64,000 bases of DNA from Aurantiochytrium sp. KH105. Its lineage: Eukaryota > Sar > Bigyra > Thraustochytrida > Thraustochytriidae. Of this stretch, positions 18,826-27,351 are shown in pieces (the stretch's first letter is position 1; every line of letters begins with the position of its first letter). The stretch spans positions 62,001 to 126,000 of the forward strand of contig BGKB01000172.1 in NCBI GenBank assembly GCA_003116975.1. The letters are read 5' to 3'. Below the pieces are notes generated by a model. That model was not told the DNA's origin. It saw nothing but the letters and a program-made list of their open reading frames with translations, and ran no database searches. Both the position numbers and the translations under genes were made by a program.

Positions 18826-19024
18826 GCTGTCTTGCGTTGCGTAATGGCGCCTTGCTGTTATGACGCCTCCGAGTCGCCTTAGCAGAAGATTGTGACGCCT
18901 TGCAGCGACAGGCTAGTATCTTGACATTCAATCCCAGCAGCTGCAGGCAGACCGGAAACAAACACAGCGAGAGAGAGAGCAAGAGAGCAAGCAGCGAGAA
19001 CGCGACGACCAGCCAGCGGAGACC

Positions 19025-19651
19025 ATGACGTGCAAGTGCGGCGGCGACTGCAAGTGCGGCGACAACTGCACGTGCTGCGAGGTACGTTTGGCCGGCCGCG
19101 GCCCTGCCGCCGTCGCGCCGCCGCGGGACGGGCGCGCATGGGAGGGATGAGGCCGCCGGCGACTTTTTTGGTGAAGCGCAGCGCAGCGAGGCGCGACGCC
19201 GTGTCGCGTGGCCGCGCGCTAGCGGCCGCGCTCGAGACCGGACGCGACTCGGCAAGAGCGGCGCGGCGGCGCGCGAAGGGCCGCCGCGAAGGGCCCTGGC
19301 GTGCGGGGCTGCGAAGGGCCGCCGTGGGCCGTCGGGGCGTTGAGGCGAGAAAATTCTGAAAAGCATGCGAACTAACTAACGTCCATTTCACTTGGGCTAT
19401 CGCAGTGCTGCAAGGGCGGCAAGTGCACGTGCCCTCCGGGCAAGTGCAACTGCTGCGGTTGCGGTAAGAAGGAGTGCGGCTGCAAGTCCGGCAGCAAGTG
19501 CACGTGCCCTCCCGGCAAGTGCAACTGCTCGAGCGGCTGCTGCAGCACGACCGAGTCCGTCCAGGCTCGCGTCGTCGATAACCTCCCGATTCTCCTCATG
19601 GTTCTCGGCGCCGGTGTGCTCGTCGGCTACGCGCTCGGCAACTCCAAGTAA
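19025..19651 (+). CDS. Metallothionein-like protein with C-terminal membrane anchor, two exons
   Basis: Exon 1 is 19025-19081 (19 codons) and exon 2 is 19406-19651. The 324-bp intron starts GTACGT and ends CTATCGCAG, in phase 0. The 100-residue product has 23 cysteines within its first 65 residues, nearly all in CxC or CC pairs (for example CKCGGDCKC and the twice-used KCTCPPGKCNC at about 25-35 and 50-60). This is a metallothionein-type metal-thiolate domain for Cu, Zn or Cd. After a short polar linker (TTESVQARVVDN) comes a hydrophobic helix (about 79-96, LPILLMVLGAGVLVGYAL) and a GNSK tail, which fits a tail anchor. Metallothioneins are normally soluble, so an anchored form is unusual. The Cys domain presumably faces the cytosol. 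It is too broken by the intron to show as one frame. Confidence 0.88.
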
Positions 19652-19910
19652 ACTCTGGAATTTTGAGACCATAGTATAGCGTTGCGCAAGCTGGAGCTGT
19701 GCTACGTCTTTTATCATTCATTTTTTTCTTTTCCTACAATTTCATACTCGTACTTGATGGCAGCCAGCCCTCCACGATCGCTCTACGGTATTATAGAAAA
19801 AAATTAAAGAAGAGAATCCGGATGCAACAAAGGTCCTTTCCATTACTCTTGCCCCAAACTTGAATTCTGCAGCAAGGCTAACAAACAGGAAGAGCAATCA
19901 TGAAAGAATT

Positions 19911-20465
19911 GACTGGCGCTGGACTCGTCTGATTTCGCGCCTTTGCAGCAGACGGTCGGAAGCACTCATTATGTATCCCACTCGCGACACTTTCTGCACC
20001 TTTGATTTTCGAATCAAAGGGGAGAATTTGGAGCGCGCCCCAACTTTAATAAAAAAATACTGCTCCTCATCTGCGACAAGAGTTCAAGCAGAAGAGCCAT
20101 TCAAGAAAATGACTGGCCCTGAACTCGCCTGATCTCGCGCGGTTGTAGCAGACGGAAGCAAGCACTCATTGTTTATGTCCCGCTCGTCACACCTTCTGCA
20201 TGTTTGAAATTTGAAGGGGGGGGATTTGAGACGCCAAAGGAGGTCTTCGCCTTTGTCTGCCTGCCTGCCTTCAACTCACAGAAAGCGCTTGCTCCTAATC
20301 TGCACCAATGTCTTGGAAAATGACTGGCTCTGGACTCGTCTGATCTCGCGCCGTTGTAGCAGTCGGAAGCACTCACTGTTTATTCCCCACTCGCCCCTCC
20401 TTCTGCATCCTTGCTTGACAGGGGTAAATGCCACCGCTGACTTGAGAAGTTGAAGTTGATCCATC
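19911..20465. repeat. Three degenerate tandem copies of a ~200-bp unit
   Basis: Each copy begins GACTGGCxCTGxACTCGxCTGATxTCGCGC, followed by TGTAGCAG, GGAAGCACTCA, TTTAT, CCCxCTCG, CTTCTGCA and a G-rich stretch. Copies start at 19911, 20111 and 20322 (spacings 200 and 211). A shorter, weaker remnant (ATCAAGAAAGTCTGGCC) lies near 20467. Copies have drifted by many substitutions, so the array is old. No coding or mobile-element signature was seen. Confidence 0.85.
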
Positions 20466-20923
20466 TATCAAGAAAGTCTGGCCAACTTGAAGAGGCATCA
20501 CGGGTCCAAGATCGTCTGTGATCCTGACCACTGGCAACGGAGCCTTTTTTTGTTCGATTTTTGAATGCAGCCAAAGGACAAGGATGTGGTCGTGGCAATT
20601 AAAAGCTCACAAGCAATCCCTCCCAAGGCATTCTTCTATGCCCAGGTTGGCATGAAGCCACATTTGCTCGCCACGAAAGAGCTCCGGATCCTCCGCTTCG
20701 AAGAAAGCTGTGACCTCGTTTCAACGATCTTGAAGAGCGCTGTTCAAGTTTGCTTCCTTGCTCGCTCGACGAATGATGTCCTGACCACGTTGGCTCAATT
20801 CAGGTTTTGGCCACGCTCGGACAAATCGGGTCAGCGAAAGCTCCGTCCCAGCTCTCGAGCCTTCGACCACTCGCGAGTCCGCGTCAGCCAGAACGCTGCG
20901 GCCACGATCTTGCATTTCTGGAA

Positions 20924-21187
20924 CTTCGATCGACGATGTCTCGGCGATTTCGCTCCAAGAAAACTCCGGGGAAATCTGGCCTCGCTTGACCCCACTGCCC
21001 ATCGGCAGAATTCACATCACGCCAGGCTGCTTTTCCTCTCCTCAATCGCGCCGCGCTCTCTACGGCCACGAAAAGCTTCGATCGACATGTCCCGGCGATT
21101 TCGCTTCAAGAAAACTCGGGGGAGTCTGATCTCGCTTGACCCCGCTGCCCATCGACGGAATTCACATTACGCAGCCTTTTCCTCTCC
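20924..21187. repeat. Two degenerate direct repeats, 152-bp period
   Basis: CTTCGATCGAC, then CGGCGATTTCGCT, CAAGAAAACTC, CTCGCTTGACCCC and CTGCCCATCG occur in the same order at 20924-21040 and 21076-21187. The second copy is slightly diverged. Confidence 0.85.
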
Positions 21188-21886
21188 ACAGGCCCCGTAC
21201 AGCGACCGAGTCGTCCCGTTTCGTCCCGTCGCAGCCGCCGGCCTTCCTCTTCCCTCTCTGCCGGCCGGGCCGCTTCCTCTCAATCGCGCCGCGCTCTGCG
21301 CGCCGAACCGCGTCCGTCGCCTCGCCCGCGCGTTCGGCCTGGCCCCGACCTCCGTCAAGCGTCAGCGCCTCATCCACCACGCCCCCCACCACCGAGGTAT
21401 CTCGGCCGCGTCCTCGTCGCCGTCGCCGTCCGGCATCTGCGGCTCGCTGACTGCAATGAAGGAACGCGCGAAGGCGCGAATGGCAGTGGCTCGATCTTGT
21501 CGCCTCCTCCTCCTTCTCAGGCGCGTTCGAGATCGAGCACGTGCCGCGCGTCCCGCGCCGCTGCCGCGCGCTGCGGGTGTGCGCGCACGCGCCGCCGCTT
21601 CCGCCTCTGTTGCCGCGTCGCGTCGCGCAGTCAGTCGCCTTCCGGTTGCCAGAGGTTGTTGCTCGCGTTTGTTGCATTTCTTGCAGCGCCTGTTGCACTT
21701 GCTGCATCTGTTTCTTGCACTGCGTGAATGGCCGGAAAAGAAAGATCGCAGCAGGCTGACGGAGAGCGCGGCGAAGCAGGGCGAGGCGGGGCAGGGGCAG
21801 CAGACCCGCAACGAGAGCGAGAAGAAGAGCATCTGCAGATCCAAGGCAGCGAGCGAAGCGCAACCAGCAGCACGAGAACAGAGACC

Positions 21887-21967
21887 ATGACCGCCCCGTG
21901 CGACTGCAAGTGCTGCGGCGGCAGCGGCAACTGCGGCGGCAACTGCGGCTGCAACTGCTGCGGCAAG
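21887..21967 (+). pseudogene. Orphan metallothionein-like first exon (paralogue fragment)
   Basis: 27 codons starting at ATG 21887: a short lead then CDCKCCGG, NCGGNCGCNCCGK, with 9 Cys, all in CxC or CC pairs. It ends at a GTAAGG donor-like site (21968). The start context GAGACCATGAC is identical to that of the metallothionein at 19025, and both lie after a GC-rich, AGC/GAA-rich leader. No Cys-rich second exon was found in the 500 bp before the next gene. If unspliced, the frame stops after KVRRT, giving about 30 residues. It is either a truncated paralogue, a gene whose second exon is not Cys-rich, or a tiny Cys-rich peptide gene. Confidence 0.6.
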
Positions 21968-22472
21968 GTAAGGAGAACTTGAGACGCGAGACGAGGAAAC
22001 GGGATGAGACGAGGAAACGGGATGAGACGAGGTCAGAACGGACGCGCCCGGTCGGGCCGGGCAGGCACAGGGGAGCGAGGAGAAGGTACAGCCCGGAGTG
22101 AGAGAGAGGAGAATGGCTGACGAAGGCGACTCGCTATGCGCGGCTCTGCGCTGGCATCCACCTGCTCACAGTAAGCGGCTGCTTTCCTGAAAAGAATCTT
22201 CGTCGTCAGCAAGAGAATGGTCCTCTGATCATCCAGCGCTTGCTTGGCTCGTATCTTTTCTCTCAAAAGGAACAACTTATAAAGACACCGAGCGCGCGCT
22301 CCCCGCGATGACTCTGGTTATTACAACAGTCTATAAAGATTATTCATTTCAAGTCTCTCTTACCGGCAGCCTTGTCGACCTCGCAATCTCCTTCCCCACC
22401 CTTGTGATTCTAATCCCCTTCACTTGCATTTCGCTTCGAACGCACGCACAAAAGCCTGGCGTCTCCGAACCA
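21968..22472. other. Region 3' of the orphan exon
   Basis: 505 bp; no exon 2 recognised. It starts with an 18-bp tandem repeat (21988-22032). AT-richer towards the convergent WD40-FN3 gene. Confidence 0.5.
21988..22032. repeat. 18-bp tandem repeat, 2.5 copies
   Basis: Unit GAGACGAGGAAACGGGAT at 21988-22005 and 22006-22023, and the first nine bases again to 22032; identical copies. Confidence 0.9.
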
Positions 22473-25400
22473 CTAAAATTCTGTACCCGGACGAACAATG
22501 ACAACCGCAGCACTCGGCTCACTTGGTTGGCTGAGACCAACGTGATTCTCCGCCAACACGCAAAAGCTATACGGAACCTCATCCTCCATGAAAAATGCAT
22601 CGCCGCCCTCAGCTGCCGTCTGCACTCCAGGGAAAATGTCCACAAAATACGAATCCGCAGGAGAAACTTGCTCGAGCATCGCGCAAGTCCCCATCGAAGT
22701 TGCCTCGGCCCCTCGAAAGGCATTTACGATGAAACGTAGCACCGGCATCCCGCCATCGGATGACGGGGCATTCCAGTGCAAACGTACCGCGCGAAAGTCC
22801 GCACTCAAGATGATCGGTGCCGCGACAGCGCTTGGTACTTGGGCCGGTAGCGTCCGCGTCGGAATGCTTGCTTCACTTCGCGGACCTCGCCCTACCTCGT
22901 TCTCTGCAGTCACAGCGAACTCGTACAATGTGTCAGGCTGCAAACCCGACACTTGCAACTCGCGCTGAGAGCCCGGTACCGTCTGGGCTGTCACAAAGGC
23001 TCCTCGTCCAGCCTGTCGAAACACGACATGATAGGCAATCACTTGACTGCCAAAAAGCTGCTCTGGCGCAGCCCATGCCACCGTAAGTCTAAAGATGCTG
23101 GGATGTGAGGCTGTCACCTCTAGAGGCATTGACGGCGGACCCCGTTTCACCACAAAGCTGCGACTCGCTGGCGAAAATCCGCTCGTGCCCTGATCATTGA
23201 CAGCACAAAACTGAAACCGATACGCCTCGCCCGCGTCGAGTCCTTCCACCGTGGTATGTGTCGCCTTGCCACCCACGCGAAGTGTCGAGAGCCCAGAGCC
23301 AAGAATCTCTCGCCGTCGCCGCCACGCACATGTTGCCTCAGCAAGCACGGGAAAGATCGTGTTCTTGTACACGTTGTCGTCATATTCCACGACAGCCTCG
23401 AGCCACGTCAGGAGCATGCGGGACAACGTGAGCTTGAGTGCACTTGCACTCTTCCCTAAATCGGTGACCAAGTTGATGACGGGAAGACGCAGCGGAGTGA
23501 TGGCCGGACGCAATTTCTCGCCGAGCTCCGCGTCCCTTGTCGCGAGCCGAAAGCTTCGAAGTCGGCCTAAAAATTGCTCAGGGTGTCGCACGGCCGCGTT
23601 GACCTCGAGTCGTTGCGGCAGCGGGTGCAATAGCTTCGATGATCGTTTGTCAGCATCAGCGTCAGCGTCAGCGTCAGCGTCGTCTTCGTCCCCTGCGTCG
23701 CCGCTCACGTGCATCATCACGTAAAGAGCCACGCGCAGCACCTCAAAGTCTGCATCCGTCAAAACGCCCGTCATTTTCATCTCCACCACATGCTTGGAGT
23801 GCATCGCTGCAGTCGCGCGCTCGACGCGTTCAGTTGCGGCTTGAACCTCGGACGACTCAAGGAAGCCGCGTGCTTTGCTTGCGTGGGTGTCTTCGTCCGT
23901 CTCGCACTGTAGCATTTCGTCCACCACGGCAGCTTTGCCATAGCGAAACACAAAGGCTGTCAACGCGCTCCCATTCGTCCGAGGCGGCATCCACGCAAGT
24001 GTCAAACTCGTCGTGCTCGTGGACTGCAGCCAGGGGGCTTCCCCTGGCGCGTCCGGCGCGCACGTGCTCGCGGACGCCGACGTCGAAGGAAGAGACCACG
24101 GTCCACGCCCGATCTTGTTCACCGCAATCACAGAAAATTGATACGCCATGCCCGGTTCCAGACCCGTCAATGTTGCACTCATCTCCAATAGCTGCTCTGC
24201 GGTGATCCCCTTTCGTGTCGCGGCAGATCCGGTCGCGGACATGGCCACCTGCACGAGAACGCGACGCTGGTTATCGAGATTGTCCTCGTCTTTGAGCTTG
24301 CGTCGCGTGCGAAGCGTCTCTTTTGCGCCAAGATGCCGATTCTCATGCAACCATGCTTCGAGCTTCCGTCGTCGCGCCGTCGCTGCATCGCGTTCCTTTT
24401 CAGCGCCCGCTCTAGCGTCTTGCCACGACACAAGAACCTCTTGACTCTCCTCAAAGGTGCGAGAGCTCGTTCCTCCTCGTCTGCGAATTGCGAATTCCTG
24501 AATGTGGGCACCCATCGAGTCCGGAGCAATCCAGGATATGGTCATCGACGTCGTTGAAATTTGTGTTACAATGGGCGCATCAATACGTCCTGGTGCAGCG
24601 GGTTGGCATCTCCGTGCCTCCGAGGCAAGACTCCACTCACCTTGGCCGATCTCACTGCTGGCAGCAACGCAAAATTCATACGAACTACCCGGGTGAAGTG
24701 CCGTCATGCGACGTTTAAAGGTTGTCAGATTTTCCTTGGTGTTCACTTTGACCAAAGCAACAACCTCAAAGTCGCCAATTTTGTTCTCGCGTTGCTTAAT
24801 GTGGAATTCAAGCACAGGACTTCCATTCTGCACGGGCATTTCCCACTGAATTGTAGCCTCTGTCTGTCGTGTGCTTTCGACGACCGGCGGGGGTGGAGCG
24901 AATGGAAGACCGGACCCAAGCTTCCACGTGCGAATCGTACCGTCATAGCTGCTACTTCGAACAAAGTTGCAAATCTCCACCTCATCATTTTGAGCCATCT
25001 TGACAGTGCTGCAAGCGTCGGCAGTTTCGTCACGAGTGGCTTCTCCGTCGTCCTTGTCATTATTGCTGACCTCTTTGTCTTGCTCATGGCCAGTGTCACG
25101 AATTGTCGCACTGACGGGATCAGTACCGACAGTCGCAGATGGAGCAGAAGTTTTCTTTTGCGAGGCAAAGCGCCCTTGGTGCAAAAAGCATACGTCCGCG
25201 ACGGCGTCGCTGTGTCCGCGCAGCGTTTGCAGAGGGCTACCCGAATGGGCGTCCCAAATGGTAATTGTGGAGTCGGCGCACCCCGTCACGAGCACTTCGA
25301 TCGGGAGGTCCTGAAAGTCGGAAATCGTGCCCATCGCGCACGTCATGATCCAATCATTGCACTTGACGCGGCTCACGAGATCCCCCTCTGGGAAGCGCCA

Positions 25401-26960
25401 TATTTTGGCAAAGGTGTCCGACCCGCACGAGGCGGCAAGCGTTTCGCTCGCATTGAGACACAACCCGTTGATCCATTCGCCATGGGAACCAGGGCCATCA
25501 ACACCTACGTAGTGTGCGCGATGTTCATGAAAGATTCGCAACGCTCCGCCATGGTATCTTGCAAAGTCGGCAACATTGCGCGAAGCTTGCTCGTCGACCG
25601 CTTCCCGTGCATCTTGTAGCAGGTGTTCGAGTTTCGCCACGTCGTTCTTCCCTGCTTTCCGATAGAGAGCCATCTGAAAGTCGGCTCTCTTTTGTATATT
25701 GTGCTCTGCCAACATGACGCGACGCGCCCGGTCACAGCCGTCACACGCATGGTCATAAAATGTGGGCTCACCATAGTCTGGACTGCTCTCCGGGGCGTCG
25801 CATTCGACAACAGGAGTATGGTTTGCGTGACCTGCGTGGCCTGGTGGCATGTATTGCGCATCCCAGAGACGAATACGAGGATCCGAAGTATCCCCGGCGG
25901 AAAGCAAGAACTTTCCATTCGCAGAAACAATGCATGTCGTAACGCCTCCGCGTGTTCCACAATAGGTGTGCAAAAGCTCGCCCGTATCGAGACACCACTT
26001 TTTGATGCGTCCATCCGCAGACCACGAAAATAAGACTTCATCGTGCACCGCAAGGCCGTAAATGACGTCATCGTGGTCCGGTTGATCGTCTTCCAGAGGC
26101 GCTAGTTGAGGGAGGGAAGCTTGCCACGGAGATTCCTTTTCCTGATCGTCATTAGTTGGAGGAGGATCTTTGGGTGGCGCAGGACCACCAATGTTGGCTC
26201 GGAAGAGTTGTTTCCAGTGATCCCATCCGCAGCGAATAAATCCGTCACCGCAAGCATAAAGAACGAGCCAACCAAGCTTGCGCTGTAGTGCTCCGCTGCG
26301 CACCAAACATGCGCCCAGAACTGGAATTTCATCAGGTGCTCTGCCAACGACAAAGCTTGTGCCCGTACTTGTTTTGTTTCGCTGCAACGAGTACACAACG
26401 AGTCGAACAGCGCCGTCTCCGCACGCAGCGAGCACTACATCTCGTTTGATTGGACTCGATCCTGTGAGCACGAGTGGTTCACCAGCAAGCACGCCAGCGG
26501 GTATTCTGTTGAGATCGTCGGCAGAGAGCACAGAGAATTGGCGGACTGTGCATCCGACTTCGTAGCTTTCAAAGAGCTCGGTGCTGTCACGCCAGCGGTG
26601 CATTGTGGCAGTCCGCTGGAATCGAAAGCAGAGCCCATCTTGGCGAATCAGCTCAAGCTGTTCCGCTTCGCGCGCAGCACAATATGCGCGTTCACGCAGT
26701 TCATTTTGCCTCGATTCGCGAAGAATTTTTTCGGCGCGTACTTGTATTTCCCAAGCCATTGAGCGGGCGTCTTCGCTTGCCATAGCTTCTCGCTCTCCCT
26801 GTTGCGCAAGCATGGCCAAGTACTCGAGTTCGCGCTGTTCTTCCGCGCCTGTACGCGTAGCTTCTTTGCGCGCTTTCTTGGCTGCATCTCGCTTGGCCTT
26901 GCGCTTCGCGCGCCGGGCCTCGCGCAGCTCATACACAGACTCTGCAAGGTCGCGCAACAT
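22473..26960 (-). CDS. WD40-repeat and fibronectin type III protein
   Basis: 1495 residues in one exon. The N-terminus (about 1-120) is a charged Lys/Arg/Glu/Ala coiled coil. From about 130 to 690 come divergent WD40 repeats that suggest one or two propellers (GSGDxxIRxW-type ends such as ADGRIKKWCLDTGEL, GDTSDPRIRLWDAQ, CADSTITIWDAHSGSPLQTLRGH and YDGTIRTWKLG). A Cys-containing interruption (CDGCDRARR) lies near 410. From about 695 to 1490 are five fibronectin III domains, each with a W..P opening and a YxFxVxAxNxxGxGxxS close. The second and third FN3 carry large insertions, one of them charged helix (EKERDAATARRRKLE), one with a DADADA run from a TCAGCG repeat. No signal peptide or membrane helix, so probably cytosolic scaffold. 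No name can be given. Confidence 0.85.
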   Translation of the reverse strand: MLRDLAESVYELREARRAKRKAKRDAAKKARKEATRTGAEEQRELEYLAMLAQQGEREAMASEDARSMAWEIQVRAEKILRESRQNELRERAYCAAREAEQLELIRQDGLCFRFQRTATMHRWRDSTELFESYEVGCTVRQFSVLSADDLNRIPAGVLAGEPLVLTGSSPIKRDVVLAACGDGAVRLVVYSLQRNKTSTGTSFVVGRAPDEIPVLGACLVRSGALQRKLGWLVLYACGDGFIRCGWDHWKQLFRANIGGPAPPKDPPPTNDDQEKESPWQASLPQLAPLEDDQPDHDDVIYGLAVHDEVLFSWSADGRIKKWCLDTGELLHTYCGTRGGVTTCIVSANGKFLLSAGDTSDPRIRLWDAQYMPPGHAGHANHTPVVECDAPESSPDYGEPTFYDHACDGCDRARRVMLAEHNIQKRADFQMALYRKAGKNDVAKLEHLLQDAREAVDEQASRNVADFARYHGGALRIFHEHRAHYVGVDGPGSHGEWINGLCLNASETLAASCGSDTFAKIWRFPEGDLVSRVKCNDWIMTCAMGTISDFQDLPIEVLVTGCADSTITIWDAHSGSPLQTLRGHSDAVADVCFLHQGRFASQKKTSAPSATVGTDPVSATIRDTGHEQDKEVSNNDKDDGEATRDETADACSTVKMAQNDEVEICNFVRSSSYDGTIRTWKLGSGLPFAPPPPVVESTRQTEATIQWEMPVQNGSPVLEFHIKQRENKIGDFEVVALVKVNTKENLTTFKRRMTALHPGSSYEFCVAASSEIGQGEWSLASEARRCQPAAPGRIDAPIVTQISTTSMTISWIAPDSMGAHIQEFAIRRRGGTSSRTFEESQEVLVSWQDARAGAEKERDAATARRRKLEAWLHENRHLGAKETLRTRRKLKDEDNLDNQRRVLVQVAMSATGSAATRKGITAEQLLEMSATLTGLEPGMAYQFSVIAVNKIGRGPWSLPSTSASASTCAPDAPGEAPWLQSTSTTSLTLAWMPPRTNGSALTAFVFRYGKAAVVDEMLQCETDEDTHASKARGFLESSEVQAATERVERATAAMHSKHVVEMKMTGVLTDADFEVLRVALYVMMHVSGDAGDEDDADADADADADKRSSKLLHPLPQRLEVNAAVRHPEQFLGRLRSFRLATRDAELGEKLRPAITPLRLPVINLVTDLGKSASALKLTLSRMLLTWLEAVVEYDDNVYKNTIFPVLAEATCAWRRRREILGSGLSTLRVGGKATHTTVEGLDAGEAYRFQFCAVNDQGTSGFSPASRSFVVKRGPPSMPLEVTASHPSIFRLTVAWAAPEQLFGSQVIAYHVVFRQAGRGAFVTAQTVPGSQRELQVSGLQPDTLYEFAVTAENEVGRGPRSEASIPTRTLPAQVPSAVAAPIILSADFRAVRLHWNAPSSDGGMPVLRFIVNAFRGAEATSMGTCAMLEQVSPADSYFVDIFPGVQTAAEGGDAFFMEDEVPYSFCVLAENHVGLSQPSEPSAAVVIVRPGTEF
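23649..23681. repeat. (TCAGCG)n coding repeat
   Basis: Hexanucleotide run inside the WD40-FN3 gene coding for alternating Asp-Ala; a likely length polymorphism. Confidence 0.85.
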
Positions 26961-27351
26961 CGTGGCGCGGGCGCTTTGGTCTTGCGTCCCGAGCCCACTT
27001 GCCGATTGATCATTCGTACGCCGCTCAAGGTAGCAGTCCCAAGTTTTCGAGCACCAAGCGCGTTGTGTCCGTTGAGTTTATTTTGATTGTCAATTTTTTT
27101 TCGAATTTTTTTTATCTTTCCGAGTCGAGTCGAGTCGAGACGAGTGGTTTTTCGACATTTGCATCGCGTGTCAAAAACCTGAGACTAAGATTTTCCAAGT
27201 TATTCAAGAAGCCTTTCGCATACCAAGCAAGCTGCCAGCCATACCCACACTTGGAGTAATCTGATCAATCGATTGTGAAGAGGATCCTGAATCTGGTCAA
27301 GTTCGAGGCGCGGTATTTCCATCATGAAAAGCACGCGAGGCATCTATTCCC
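26961..27351. other. Tandem intergenic region (WD40-FN3 promoter / desaturase 3' UTR)
   Basis: 391 bp, AT-richer, with a TCGAG run at 27117-27144. It carries the upstream region of the WD40-FN3 gene and the 3' end of the desaturase gene, both on the minus strand. Confidence 0.5.

Larger units (their letters stand above)
17655..19024. promoter_or_regulatory. Divergent glycosyltransferase/metallothionein intergenic region
   Basis: 1.37 kb between outward-reading genes. It holds a TTGC run (18667-18686), a GATC run (18805-18825) and a GAGAGAGAGCAAGAGAGC tract just before the metallothionein start. Long antisense frames here are compositionally biased and unsupported. No metal-response element could be firmly recognised. 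Confidence 0.5.
19652..21886. other. Repeat-rich intergenic region between metallothionein and orphan exon
   Basis: 2.2 kb with no convincing gene. It holds two families of degenerate direct repeats (19911-20460 and 20924-21187), listed separately. A long plus-strand frame (20565-21890) runs through it, but it is built partly from the repeats and becomes Arg/Ala-rich low-complexity sequence. Confidence 0.6.

Noticed and set aside
18356-19366. 336-codon minus-strand frame across the metallothionein start
   Set aside because: It overlaps exon 1 and the intron of the metallothionein on the other strand and is biased low-complexity sequence.
20565-21890. 441-codon plus-strand frame in the repeat region upstream of the orphan Cys-rich exon
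   Set aside because: It is made partly from the 20924-21187 repeat pair and turns into Arg/Ala low-complexity sequence. No domain, and it overlaps the orphan exon region in another frame.
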